From Planctomycetota bacterium (GTDB taxonomy: Bacteria; Planctomycetota; Phycisphaerae; Phycisphaerales; Phycisphaeraceae): DNA of 64,000 nucleotides. Each line of letters begins with the position of its first letter. The first letter of the stretch is position 1. Made by a program: the position numbers and the translations under genes. The notes below the pieces were generated by a model. That model was not told where the DNA came from. It ran no database searches and worked only from the letters and a program-made list of their open reading frames with translations. The stretch spans positions 62,001-126,000 of the forward strand of contig JAJRXX010000062.1 in NCBI GenBank assembly GCA_024276075.1, read 5' to 3'. This document shows positions 23,901 through 33,258 of the stretch, piece after piece.

Positions 23901-26534
23901 TTATAGATAATATTCAATCGAGCGTAAATCGTCGATGTCGGCGGGGTCTTCGTCGGCTAGTTCGGCGGCAAGCCTGGCGAACTCTTTTTCCTTCGCCATA
24001 AACGCCTCACCCAGCACCGGGTCGAACTGCGTGCCGATCGATGACTTGATGATATCCACCGTCTTCTGGTGAGGAAACGGCTCCTTGTAGGGGCGTCGGG
24101 TGGTCAGCGCGTCGTAGACGTCCGCAATCGCGGCGATGCGGGCTGAAAGCGGGATGTCCTCCCCGCTCACACCATTTGGATAGCCTTTGCCGTTGTACCA
24201 CTCGTGGTGGCCCTGGGTGATATCCAGTGCCATGTTCAAAAACCCAACATGGGGCGTGCGCTCGATCACCGACTGCAGAGTCTGAGCGCCGATATCGACG
24301 TGGGTCCTCATGATGGCCATTTCCTGGTCTGTCAGCTTGCCGGGCTTGAAGAGGATGCGATCAGGAATAGCCACCTTGCCGATGTCGTGTAGCGGTACCG
24401 CGCGCTTCAGATTGTTCACAAAAACGTTGTCGATCTCGCCACGAAACTGCTCTTTTGTTCTGAGGTGTTGCGCAAGCTCCACTGAAAACAAACTCACACG
24501 ATCCAGGTGTTTGCCCGTTTCATTGTCACGATGATCCGCGAGCTTCGCCAAAGCAAAGACGATGGCGTTATGCGCCTCATCGCGATCGTGTCGGCTCTGG
24601 ATGACGTCGATCGCTGACGCAGCAAGGTTACAGACCAGGTCGAAGTACTCTAGGTCCAACGGGTCGAAGCTGGTGCCGCCGTGGCGCTCCGTGGCGTTGA
24701 TCACGCCCACGACACGATCCGGTGTGCGTAGCTCCGCCGAGACCAACGGCGCGAGCGACTTGTGTTGATCGGCCTTAGATTTTTCGTTGGTCGGCTGATT
24801 CATCTGAACCGGCTCTTGGGAAGCATAAACCTGACCGGCGACGTTTCCGCCTATGGGGATGCGGACCTGGGAGACCACCTCGGGGGGCACACCGATCGAG
24901 CGCGCGATACGCAGGTACTTGCCCGTATCGTCGGGCAGCATGATGGAAACACGCATGCAGCCGGTCAACTCGACAGCGGCTGAGATGATGCAGTCCAATG
25001 CCTCTTCGAGGTTGTTCGTCCCTGTCAGGCTGCGCGACAAGTCAAGCATAATCATCAGGGCACGCGCCTGGCCGCCACGAGCCGCGATATTGGCCACCAA
25101 TTGGTACCTGCTGCGCTGCAGCCTTTCCATCAACCGTATGCGATAGATGAATTGCCGAGGCTTAAACGGTTTGGTGATAAATTCGTCAGCCTGCGCCTCA
25201 AAGGCGGCCTTGATGTCACCGCCATCGCTGTGTGAACTCATCATCGTGATGAGCATATCCTGCATGGCGGGGTTGGCCTTGAGCCGCCGTGTGCATTCCA
25301 ACCCACTGAGCTTGGGCAGATCAATGTCCATCACGATAATATCCGGCTGATATTTTTCGCATAGCTTAAAACATTCCATGCCATCACAAGCCTCGACGAC
25401 CTCGTAGCCTTCTTTCTCAAGCAGCCTGCGGCACAACAGCCGTATATCAGGCGAATCGTCCACAATCATGACGCGCATCGGCCTATTTGCCATGTCGGTC
25501 GTGACGGCTTCGGGATTGTCTTGAGAGCCACTCTCACCGTCAGTAGCCGAGGCGTTGGCCAACGGCAACCGCGCTGCATGGTCTTGCCCGGCGACGCACA
25601 GGCGGTTGCCCCCGGCCTGCTTGGCGGTGTCGAGCGACTTGCTAGCCAGAGCCAACATCTGAGTAATTGTCTTTGTTTCTTCATCACGCTGGGCGACACC
25701 GATGCTGACGGTAACGGATAATTCGAATCCGTCTTTCTTGATGACACTGGTCTCCACAGCTTTGCGCATCCGCTCCGCGCCTGTGATAGCTTGTCGCGCC
25801 TTTGAACCGGGACAGATCAACAGAAATCGACTGTTCCCGATGCGGAAAATGGGCTCACCAGTACGAGTCATAGCCCGGAGTGTTTTGGCGGTACTGCGGA
25901 GTACCGCATCGGCTGCCGCGGGGCCGTTTTCTTCGTCAAAACGCTTGAACTGATCGACACCAATCAAAACACAAGACAGCGACAGCCCTTGACGTTCGGT
26001 GAGCGCCCAAGACTCATCAAGTCTCCGCAGTGCTTCCTGACGATTAGGTAACTCCGTCAACGCATCGATCGTGGCTAATCGCTGCAGCTTGTTATTGAGA
26101 TGGGTAAGCTGGGCTCGGGTTTGGTCAGCGGCCCGACGCTCTGTGACCAGATCATCTTCGAGCTTCAGCAGCAGGGTAGCCGTGCGTAGCTTGGCATCAA
26201 GCAACTGAAAATCAACCGGTTTGAGAAGCAAGTCGTCCGCTTCGGACCAGAACGCTTGTGTAAGAGACATGGCATCGGTCGCGGTCGCCAAAGTCAGGAT
26301 GTGAATCGCCCCTTCCGTAACGGAAGACCGAAGCGCTCGACAAAACTGCCCCTCCCTCATCCCTGGCATCATCAGATCGACGATCACGATCCTTGCGTCT
26401 CGATCTTTAGCAATACGCAGAGCATCGACGTCCGAGTCAGCGGTGTGCACTGCATAACCGTTGGCCGTCAGGTGCTGTTCTAACAGCCTCAAGACAGACG
26501 GGTCGGGATCGATAATGAGTACGCTCGTCGCCAT
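23901..26534 (-). CDS. Five-domain response regulator: REC-GGDEF(degenerate)-REC-GAF-HD-GYP
   Basis: 877 residues. Receiver 1 (residues 1-120, VLIIDPDPS, IVIVDLMMPGM) and receiver 2 (about 352-470, VMIVDDSPD, IIVMDIDLPKLSG, ITKPFKP) both keep the phosphoacceptor Asp and the switch Lys or its equivalent. Between them is a GGDEF-type domain whose active-site motif has become RIGNSRFLLI, so it should not make c-di-GMP. A GAF domain (about 490-640) and a C-terminal HD-GYP domain follow. The latter has LHDIGKVAIPDRIL and GKGYPNGVSG, the intact motifs of c-di-GMP phosphodiesterases. It probably degrades c-di-GMP under two-component control; no cognate kinase is adjacent. Confidence 0.93.
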   Translation of the reverse strand: MATSVLIIDPDPSVLRLLEQHLTANGYAVHTADSDVDALRIAKDRDARIVIVDLMMPGMREGQFCRALRSSVTEGAIHILTLATATDAMSLTQAFWSEADDLLLKPVDFQLLDAKLRTATLLLKLEDDLVTERRAADQTRAQLTHLNNKLQRLATIDALTELPNRQEALRRLDESWALTERQGLSLSCVLIGVDQFKRFDEENGPAAADAVLRSTAKTLRAMTRTGEPIFRIGNSRFLLICPGSKARQAITGAERMRKAVETSVIKKDGFELSVTVSIGVAQRDEETKTITQMLALASKSLDTAKQAGGNRLCVAGQDHAARLPLANASATDGESGSQDNPEAVTTDMANRPMRVMIVDDSPDIRLLCRRLLEKEGYEVVEACDGMECFKLCEKYQPDIIVMDIDLPKLSGLECTRRLKANPAMQDMLITMMSSHSDGGDIKAAFEAQADEFITKPFKPRQFIYRIRLMERLQRSRYQLVANIAARGGQARALMIMLDLSRSLTGTNNLEEALDCIISAAVELTGCMRVSIMLPDDTGKYLRIARSIGVPPEVVSQVRIPIGGNVAGQVYASQEPVQMNQPTNEKSKADQHKSLAPLVSAELRTPDRVVGVINATERHGGTSFDPLDLEYFDLVCNLAASAIDVIQSRHDRDEAHNAIVFALAKLADHRDNETGKHLDRVSLFSVELAQHLRTKEQFRGEIDNVFVNNLKRAVPLHDIGKVAIPDRILFKPGKLTDQEMAIMRTHVDIGAQTLQSVIERTPHVGFLNMALDITQGHHEWYNGKGYPNGVSGEDIPLSARIAAIADVYDALTTRRPYKEPFPHQKTVDIIKSSIGTQFDPVLGEAFMAKEKEFARLAAELADEDPADIDDLRSIEYYL

Positions 26535-27054
26535 TTAAATATTTCGCTTAGTCAATGCCCACACAAACGTATCGCTGTGGCGCCGGGCCCGGTTTTCTCA
26601 TATCAAAACAAACACGCGCACGGTATCTCCATAAAATTCAATCACGGGTGCGTTTCGGAAACGTTTTTCCCGATCCGAACAGCGGTTTAAGATCGACAGT
26701 CACTCGTGACATCGCGGCTCCTGTGCCCCCCTGCTCTCCAAGGCTTTGAACATCCTCGCCACCCGGTCTTTTTTCCTGACCACCACTGCGTTTAACACCA
26801 ATGAAATCCGAACGATAAACAGCAGTACGCCTATCCTGAACAATCGGTCTTTTGAGGTAGGAAATATACCTGCACACGGGCTGATTAACCGCAACCAATA
26901 GCATGTCTAGGACGTGTGAACGCCAGCCACGCGATCGGGCCGTTATAGGACGGATTTAACACGCCAACCCGCTCGTCGATTAACTTACAATTGATCGCGA
27001 CGACGTGTTTGTTGTCAATCGGTTAGCCTCATCCAGACAGAGAGGACAGGTACG
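26535..27054. other. Intergenic region with two overlapping small open frames
   Basis: 520 bp between divergent genes. On the minus strand a 24-codon frame (26638-26712, MSRVTVDLKPLFGSGKTFPK) has AGGAG five bases before its ATG. It overlaps the end of a hydrophobic 64-codon frame ending at 26700, whose best start is a TTG at 26894. Neither is recognised, and base composition does not clearly support them. The + strand promoter of the PfpI gene should also lie here. Confidence 0.35.
26638..26712 (-). CDS. Possible 24-residue peptide
   Basis: ATG at 26712 preceded by CAGGAG with a 5-base spacer, ending TGA at 26638. The product MSRVTVDLKPLFGSGKTFPK plus RTRD is basic (6 Lys/Arg). It may be a real leaderless-type small protein or a chance frame. 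No family is recognised. Confidence 0.2.
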   Translation of the reverse strand: MSRVTVDLKPLFGSGKTFPKRTRD

Positions 27055-27597
27055 ATGCAGCCACTACAAGGCAAACGTTTTTTGATCTTCGTCGGGGACG
27101 CTTACGAAGACCTTGAGTTGTGGTACCCCAAGCTGCGGCTGCTGGAGGCGGGCGCGAGGGTCGCCGTAGCGGGCCCGGAAACACAGACCAAATACACTGG
27201 CAAGCACGGGTATCCCTGCGTAAGCGACGCCTCGATCGACCAGATGGCGATAACGGACTTCAACGGCCTGATCATCCCGGGCGGATGGATGCCCGATAAG
27301 CTGCGACGCGACCCACACGTGCTGGAACTGACGCGCCAGTTTGCCAAGGCGGGCAAGCTCGTGGCCGCAATCTGCCACGGAGGCTGGATACCGGTCTCAG
27401 CGGGCGTCTACAAGGGCGTCAAGGCCACAAGCTCACCGGGCATCAAGGACGACCTGATCAACGCGGGAGCGGCATGGAGCGACGCACCCGTGGTCGTCGA
27501 TAGGCACTTTGTATCGAGCAGAAAGCCGGACGATCTGCCCGATTTCTGCAAGGGTATTTTTGAGGTGATGGGTGTCGGGTCGTGGGTGTCGAAATAG
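27055..27597 (+). CDS. DJ-1/PfpI-family protein
   Basis: 180 residues, one flavodoxin-like domain. FVGDAYEDLELWYPKLRLLE contributes the conserved Glu, and LVAAICHGGWIPVSAGVYKG has the nucleophile elbow with Cys-His. The family includes PfpI/YhbO-type proteins, variously reported as proteases, glyoxalases or protein/nucleotide deglycases. The enzymatic role here is uncertain; a stress or repair function is the usual inference. GAGAGGACAGG upstream supports the ATG start. It is a single gene, convergent with ruvC two bases after its stop. Confidence 0.9.
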   Translation: MQPLQGKRFLIFVGDAYEDLELWYPKLRLLEAGARVAVAGPETQTKYTGKHGYPCVSDASIDQMAITDFNGLIIPGGWMPDKLRRDPHVLELTRQFAKAGKLVAAICHGGWIPVSAGVYKGVKATSSPGIKDDLINAGAAWSDAPVVVDRHFVSSRKPDDLPDFCKGIFEVMGVGSWVSK

Positions 27598-27599
27598 CG

Positions 27600-28127
27600 T
27601 TATCGGCCTAGCGGCTGATTGATCGTCATGGCTTGGCGCGTGCTCAGACGTTGCGCCAAGGTCAGCGCGATGCCGATCGCATCCGCCACATCAGGCGGGC
27701 TCGGTGGCTCGGGCAGCCTGAACTGCATTTGTACAGCACCCTGCATCTGTTGTTTCGAAGCGTGGCCGTAGCCGGTGACCGCGCGCTTCACCTCGGTGGA
27801 CGGCAGGTGCTCGACTTCTAAACCCTGCTGCTGCGCCACCAGGAGGATGACGCCTCGGGCGTGCGCCATCATGATCGCGGTGCGTGGGTGGTTGTAGTGG
27901 GCGTAGAGTTTTTCCACAGCCATATGAGTGGGCTTTAATTCAATAATCAGCGATTCCAGGTCTTGGTGCAGGTGTTCAATGCGGGCTTCGAGAGATTGCT
28001 TTGCGTCGAGTCGGATGACGCCAGCCTCTACGAGTTGAGGGTCAAAGTACCCGTCCGGTAGCGCTACGACGCCGTAGCCGGTCAGGCGTAATCCTGGATC
28101 AATGCCGAGCACCCGTTGCATGGACAT
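27600..28127 (-). CDS. ruvC: Holliday-junction resolvase RuvC
   Basis: About 175 residues. VLGIDPGLRLTGYGVV carries the first catalytic Asp, and THMAVEKLYAHYNHPRTAIM carries the catalytic Glu of the conserved AVEkLF/Y block. DVADAIGIALTLAQR carries the terminal Asp pair. It resolves four-way junctions with RuvAB during recombination repair. I use the ATG at 28127 (MSMQRVLG); an ATG at 28121 or the longer 28157 frame is possible. ruvA and ruvB are not adjacent. Confidence 0.95.
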   Translation of the reverse strand: MSMQRVLGIDPGLRLTGYGVVALPDGYFDPQLVEAGVIRLDAKQSLEARIEHLHQDLESLIIELKPTHMAVEKLYAHYNHPRTAIMMAHARGVILLVAQQQGLEVEHLPSTEVKRAVTGYGHASKQQMQGAVQMQFRLPEPPSPPDVADAIGIALTLAQRLSTRQAMTINQPLGR

Positions 28128-28302
28128 AGAATACGATACGTGGGGGAGGAAACACACCCCGGTCGCCGTACGGCAGTCTAGGCTGACCGGTCCGGGTCAA
28201 TCCTTGTCAGGTTATTTGTCCTGCCCTATCGTGGCGGTTTTGGACACAAAGCCCGGTTGGCCACGCCGTGTCGGCAAGACCAACGAGAAGGACTCGAATT
28301 AA

Positions 28303-30684
28303 TTGGCTAAACGACGCACCAGCCGAAAAGAACGGCTTTTATTCGACGAGGACGCCGAAGCAGCCGCGCCCAGCGAAGACAACGGCCAGCAAATGGTCGC
28401 TCTACACGAGACGGCTCAGTCGCGGTATCTCAACTACGCCCTGTCGGTGATCACCAGCCGAGCGTTGCCCGATGTGCGTGACGGCCTCAAGCCGGTGCAG
28501 CGCCGCATCCTGTACACCATGTGGAAGCAGGGCTTGACGTTCGACGCTAAGCACCGCAAGTGCGCCAAGGTCGTCGGCGATGTGATGGGTAACTACCACC
28601 CGCACGGTGACTCAGCGATCTACGACGCCCTGGTGCGTATGGCGCAACCCTTTTCCACACGCGAACCCCTGGTCGACGGCAGTGGTAATTTCGGCTCGCT
28701 CGACGGCGACGCCCCAGCAGCCATGCGGTACACCGAGTGCCGACTCGCGAGAATCGCTGACGAACTGCTCGCCGAGATCGATCGCGGCACCGTCGACTTT
28801 CGCCCAAACTACGACAGCACGAGGCAGGAGCCCATCGTCCTGCCGTCGCGCATACCTAATCTCCTGGTCAACGGCGCCACAGGCATCGCGGTGGGCATGG
28901 CGACGAATATCCCACCTCACAACCTCGGTGAGGTTTGCAAAGCCCTGGTCAAGCTCCTGGATAATCCCGAACTCAAGACCCACCACCTGTGTCGACAGGT
29001 CCAGGGCCCCGACTTCCCCACCGGGGGACAGATCCTCAACACACCCGAAGAATTGCGTGATATCTACAAGAACGGGTCCGGACCCGTACGCCTGCGTGCC
29101 ATACACGAAGCAGGCCCCACCACGCGGTCGAGCAGGGTTCTGATCGTCACGGCCATCCCCTACACCGTAAACAAAGCCACCCTCGTCCAGCGCATTGCCG
29201 ACGTCATCATCAGCAGGAAGCTGCCGCCACTATTAGACGTCAGAGACCTATCGACCAGCGACGTGCGGATCGAATTGGAACTGAGAAAAGACGCTGACGA
29301 ACAGAAAGTCTTAGCGTACCTGTACAAACACACGCCCCTGCAGATCAACTTCAACGTCAACATGATCTGCCTCGTACCTACGGAAAATCCGTCCGTCGGC
29401 CGACCCGAACGATCTGACCTACGCGAGGTGCTCTGGAACTTTCTGCTGTTCCGCATGCAGGTCGTCACACGACGGCTAGAGCACGAACTCGAAGTACTCA
29501 AACGGCGCATGCACATCCTCGAAGGGTTCGAGGCGGTGTTCGATGTACTCGACCAGATCATCAAGGTCATCCGTGGTTCTGATGGCAAGGCCGATGCGGC
29601 AAAAAAGATCATGGCCAAGTTCGGCCTGGACGATCTGCAGACCGACGCTATTTTAGAGTTGAAGCTCTACCGCCTGGCACGACTGGAAATCCTCGCGATC
29701 CGCAAAGAACTCGCTGACAAGCGCAAGCGTGCCAAGGAAATTATCAAACTGCTCACCGACGATCAGGGCCGATGGCAGATCATCCGGCAAGAACTCCTCG
29801 ACGTGCAAAAAAAATACGCCCAACCGCGCCGGACGGTAATCGCCAGCGTGACGGACGAGCCGGAGTTTGAAGCTGACGACTTTATCGTGGACGAAGACAA
29901 CGTCGTAATCGTGACGCGCGACGGCTGGGTCAAGCGTCAGAAAGAGGTACGCGACCTGTCCACGACTCGGCTACGCGAGGGCGACGCGGTCCTGACCGCC
30001 CAGGCGGGCAGCACCCGCGCCACGATCGTGTTTATGACCAACCTTGGCGTCGCTTACACCTGCCGAATCGACAACATCGCCCCGACGACGGGCTACGGCG
30101 ATCCGATCCAGAAGCTTTTCAAATTAAAGGACGGCGAGCGGATCGTGACGGCGTTCAGCCTCGACCCGCGCGTGGCCAGCGGTATCGGTGCCGGGGACGA
30201 TGGCGATGCCCCCCCCCCGACGCATGCGGTGGCGGTGACCAGCGACGGGTACAGCATACGGTTTAGCCTCGATACGTTTGTCGAGCCCAGCACGCGTGCC
30301 GGTCGCCGTTACGCCAAGCCCGCCAAGTCGGCCCAGGTAGTCACCGTCTCGATCATCCACGGCCAAGAGACGCTGATCGCCGCGACGAAGGAAGCACGCG
30401 TGATGATCACCAAGGCCAGTGAGGTCAACTTCCTGTCGGGGCCTGGCAGGGGCGTCATCCTGATCAAACTGGGCAAAGGCGACCGTGTGCTGGGCTGCAT
30501 TGCGTCTACGGGCGATCGCGATTTAATGACGGTCCAGACCAGCCGCGGGGGCACACAAACCGTTAGCACCGCGAAATACGAGATCACCGGCCGAGGCGGC
30601 AAGGGCCGTGAAATACTTAAACGAGGCACGCTCACACAAGTGCTTCCACAGGAGCCGACCGTGCCGGTTATGCTTGAGGATTAA
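28303..30684 (+). CDS. parC: Type IIA topoisomerase subunit A, ParC-like
   Basis: 793 residues starting at TTG 28303, with GAAGGA about 11 bases upstream. [20 protein letters not shown] and the catalytic-Tyr region [20 protein letters not shown] define the breakage-reunion domain. A beta-pinwheel C-terminal domain begins near residue 525. At the site where gyrase carries the GyrA box (QRRGGKG, after the first blade) there is [13 protein letters not shown] instead, which favours a topoisomerase IV (ParC) role. A GRGGKG appears only at the extreme C-terminal blade. The partner subunit is encoded 550 bp downstream, after a small lipoprotein gene. Confidence 0.9.
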   Translation: MAKRRTSRKERLLFDEDAEAAAPSEDNGQQMVALHETAQSRYLNYALSVITSRALPDVRDGLKPVQRRILYTMWKQGLTFDAKHRKCAKVVGDVMGNYHPHGDSAIYDALVRMAQPFSTREPLVDGSGNFGSLDGDAPAAMRYTECRLARIADELLAEIDRGTVDFRPNYDSTRQEPIVLPSRIPNLLVNGATGIAVGMATNIPPHNLGEVCKALVKLLDNPELKTHHLCRQVQGPDFPTGGQILNTPEELRDIYKNGSGPVRLRAIHEAGPTTRSSRVLIVTAIPYTVNKATLVQRIADVIISRKLPPLLDVRDLSTSDVRIELELRKDADEQKVLAYLYKHTPLQINFNVNMICLVPTENPSVGRPERSDLREVLWNFLLFRMQVVTRRLEHELEVLKRRMHILEGFEAVFDVLDQIIKVIRGSDGKADAAKKIMAKFGLDDLQTDAILELKLYRLARLEILAIRKELADKRKRAKEIIKLLTDDQGRWQIIRQELLDVQKKYAQPRRTVIASVTDEPEFEADDFIVDEDNVVIVTRDGWVKRQKEVRDLSTTRLREGDAVLTAQAGSTRATIVFMTNLGVAYTCRIDNIAPTTGYGDPIQKLFKLKDGERIVTAFSLDPRVASGIGAGDDGDAPPPTHAVAVTSDGYSIRFSLDTFVEPSTRAGRRYAKPAKSAQVVTVSIIHGQETLIAATKEARVMITKASEVNFLSGPGRGVILIKLGKGDRVLGCIASTGDRDLMTVQTSRGGTQTVSTAKYEITGRGGKGREILKRGTLTQVLPQEPTVPVMLED

Positions 30685-30748
30685 GTCTATTTAAGATGCA
30701 ATTGGGAATGCAAGCACCATCCAAATCCTTCGGAAAGGACACCCCGTG

Positions 30749-31186
30749 ATGAAGCACCAACCACTGTTTTCAATCCGACAGCGGGCCCATCTGTGGATCG
30801 GGCGCTTTCTGTTAACGCTAGGCATCCCCCTGCTCGTGGTGGCTTGCGGTGACGGCGAGGCAGTGCAACCCCCGCCTGAGGTAGCCAACTTCACCTTCAC
30901 CCTCGTCAACAACACCAAAGATAAGATCATAGACCTGACCATCTCGGGCATGCCGATACCGATCAAATTCACACTCATTGAACCCGGCGCTTCAGCAATG
31001 CTAAGGGGAAAAATAATGGAGATATCTCCCAGAGTAACCGTGGCCTGGACCGATCCGACCAGCAAAGGCTCGCGGCACAGCGTGGATGTCAAAGTGGCCA
31101 AGTACATCTCCGACCGATTCAATGGAGCGTTTACTTTTACCGTGAAATCGAAAAAGAAAGTGACCTTTTCAGCAGGAAAATCTTGA
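30749..31186 (+). CDS. Small lipoprotein of unknown function
   Basis: 145 residues. The N-terminal signal has a long basic n-region and ends at lipobox LVVAC (about residue 32), giving a lipid-anchored mature protein rich in beta-forming residues (FTFTLVNNTKDKIIDLTISG). No family is recognised. GGAAAGGAC upstream supports the ATG; a GTG one codon earlier is possible. It sits between the A and B subunit genes of a topoisomerase on the same strand, with short gaps. Whether it is functionally related is unknown. Confidence 0.75.
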   Translation: MKHQPLFSIRQRAHLWIGRFLLTLGIPLLVVACGDGEAVQPPPEVANFTFTLVNNTKDKIIDLTISGMPIPIKFTLIEPGASAMLRGKIMEISPRVTVAWTDPTSKGSRHSVDVKVAKYISDRFNGAFTFTVKSKKKVTFSAGKS

Positions 31187-31235
31187 ACTTAGTCACTTTA
31201 AATGACAAAGACATGATTCTGGCCACAGGTTAGCA

Positions 31236-33191
31236 ATGACCGCCACATACACCGCTAAAGACATTACCGTTCTCGAAGGGCTCGACCCCGTGCGCAAGCG
31301 CCCGGGGATGTACATCGGTTCGCTGGGCTCGGCGGGGCTGCATCACCTCGTTTGGGAGATCCTCGACAACGCGGTGGACGAAGCGATGAACGGCCACGCC
31401 ACCGAGATCGCACTCACGCTTCACAAAGACGGCACGTCGGTCACGGTAAAAGACAACGGGCGAGGCATCCCGGTTGATAAGCACCCCAAGTTCAAGAAAA
31501 ACGCCCTTGAGATCATCCTGACCACGCTGCACGCGGGTGGAAAATTCGACAGCAACTCGGAGAGCTACAAAACATCGGGTGGCCTGCACGGCGTCGGCGC
31601 CAGCGTCGTCAACGCACTGTCAAAAGAGCTCAAAGCCACCGTCAAACGCGACGGTGCGCAGTGGGAGCAGACATTCCGCTGCGGACGCCCCACCACAAAG
31701 CTCAAACGACTCGGCGCAGCACGGGGGACCGGGACGACGATCTACTTCCACCCCGACCCGACTATCTTCCCGAAGACCGAGTTTAATCCCGCGACGATCG
31801 ACGAGCGCCTCGAAACGATCAGCTACTTGCACCGCGGCGTGCGCGTCACCTTCGACGACCAGGTCAACAAAAAGCAGCAATCCTACAAACACGATCGTGG
31901 CATCGTCGATCTGCTACACAAGATGCTCACCGGGACCGCGCCTAGTAACGAATCGAGCGGAACCGCGCCTAGCAAACCCGTACACGAGTCGCCCTTTACC
32001 CTGATCCGTGACAGCGACACGACGCGGGGCGAGCGGATCGAGGTGGCTCTGCAATGGACCGAGGCGACCTGCGAGAGCCTGCGCAGCTACGTCAACGGGA
32101 TACCCACTGGCTCGGGCGGGACCCACGAAAACGGCCTACGATCGGGGATGGGTAAAGCGCTACGCAATTACATCGAAACCCACTCGCTGGCGCCCAAAGG
32201 CGTGACGCTGATATCTGAAGATCTCCGCGAAGGCCTCGTCGGCGTGCTGTCCATATTCGTAACGGAGCCGCAGTTCCAGGGCCAGACCAAGGACCGTCTC
32301 AATAATCCCGAAGCTCAGGCAATCGTCGACTCGGCAGTGCGACCCGCGCTCGAGCACTGGCTTAACCACAACCGTACGGCTGCAGAAGCAATCGTGTCGA
32401 GGGTCATCCTCTCTGCCAGGGCCCGGGAAGCCTCCCGCGCCGCGCAGCAACAGGTCGTGCGCAAGTCAGCCGTGTCACACCGGCTAAATCTCCCGGGCAA
32501 GCTCAGCGACTGCACATCGCCGGGCACCGCGGGCAGCGAATTGTTCATCGTCGAGGGCGACTCAGCCGGTGGCTCTGCCAAACAAGGCCGCGACCGCAAG
32601 CACCAAGCGATCCTGCCGCTTCGGGGCAAGGTACTCAACACGGAGCAGGCATCGCTGGCCAAGGTACTCGACAACAAAGAGCTGTCGGACCTCGTCACCG
32701 CGTTGGGGTGTGGTGTGGGCAAAGCGTTTGACCTGTCCAAGCTGCGCTACGGCCGGGTCGTCCTGTTGGCCGATGCCGACTCCGATGGGCACCACATCAC
32801 CACGCTGCTGCTGACGTTTATTTACCGGCACATGACGCCACTCATTACAGCGGGCAAGGTTTACCTGGCTGTGCCGCCGCTGTACCGGATCGATATCGGC
32901 AAAAAAACGTACTGGGCCACAGACGACGCCGACCGCGACCGCATCCTCAAGACCCACCGCGACGACCGAGCGAAGCCTCAGATCATGCGATTCAAAGGGC
33001 TCGGCGAGATGATGCCAAGCGCCCTATGGGAAACGACGCTCAACCCCAAGACACGTCAGCAGCTGCGTGTCCACATCGTGGATAACCTCCAGACCGACCG
33101 CATCATTGGCGAACTGATGGGCAAAGACGCGTCTGCTCGTCTGCGCTTTGTGATGGACCGCGCCGACGAGGCCCAAGACCTGGACCTCTAA
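31236..33191 (+). CDS. parE: Type IIA topoisomerase subunit B, ParE/GyrB-like
   Basis: 651 residues. The GHKL ATPase domain has VWEILDNAVDEAMNGHA and the ATP-lid GGLHGVGASVVNALS. A transducer domain follows, then the TOPRIM domain (IVEGDSAGGSAKQGRDRKHQ, DADSDGHHI), which coordinates Mg2+ with the catalytic Tyr of subunit A. The length fits ParE or short GyrB. A small duplication (TGTAPSNESSGTAPSKPV near residue 230-250) lies between the ATPase and transducer regions. It pairs with the ParC-like gene upstream. The gyrase/topo IV distinction rests mainly on that partner. Confidence 0.92.
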   Translation: MTATYTAKDITVLEGLDPVRKRPGMYIGSLGSAGLHHLVWEILDNAVDEAMNGHATEIALTLHKDGTSVTVKDNGRGIPVDKHPKFKKNALEIILTTLHAGGKFDSNSESYKTSGGLHGVGASVVNALSKELKATVKRDGAQWEQTFRCGRPTTKLKRLGAARGTGTTIYFHPDPTIFPKTEFNPATIDERLETISYLHRGVRVTFDDQVNKKQQSYKHDRGIVDLLHKMLTGTAPSNESSGTAPSKPVHESPFTLIRDSDTTRGERIEVALQWTEATCESLRSYVNGIPTGSGGTHENGLRSGMGKALRNYIETHSLAPKGVTLISEDLREGLVGVLSIFVTEPQFQGQTKDRLNNPEAQAIVDSAVRPALEHWLNHNRTAAEAIVSRVILSARAREASRAAQQQVVRKSAVSHRLNLPGKLSDCTSPGTAGSELFIVEGDSAGGSAKQGRDRKHQAILPLRGKVLNTEQASLAKVLDNKELSDLVTALGCGVGKAFDLSKLRYGRVVLLADADSDGHHITTLLLTFIYRHMTPLITAGKVYLAVPPLYRIDIGKKTYWATDDADRDRILKTHRDDRAKPQIMRFKGLGEMMPSALWETTLNPKTRQQLRVHIVDNLQTDRIIGELMGKDASARLRFVMDRADEAQDLDL

Positions 33192-33258
33192 AACAATTTC
33201 TCTTGCAGGGTCGTCCAAAACGAGACGCGACCGTAAGGCAGCAAGCATCTTCCTTCTC

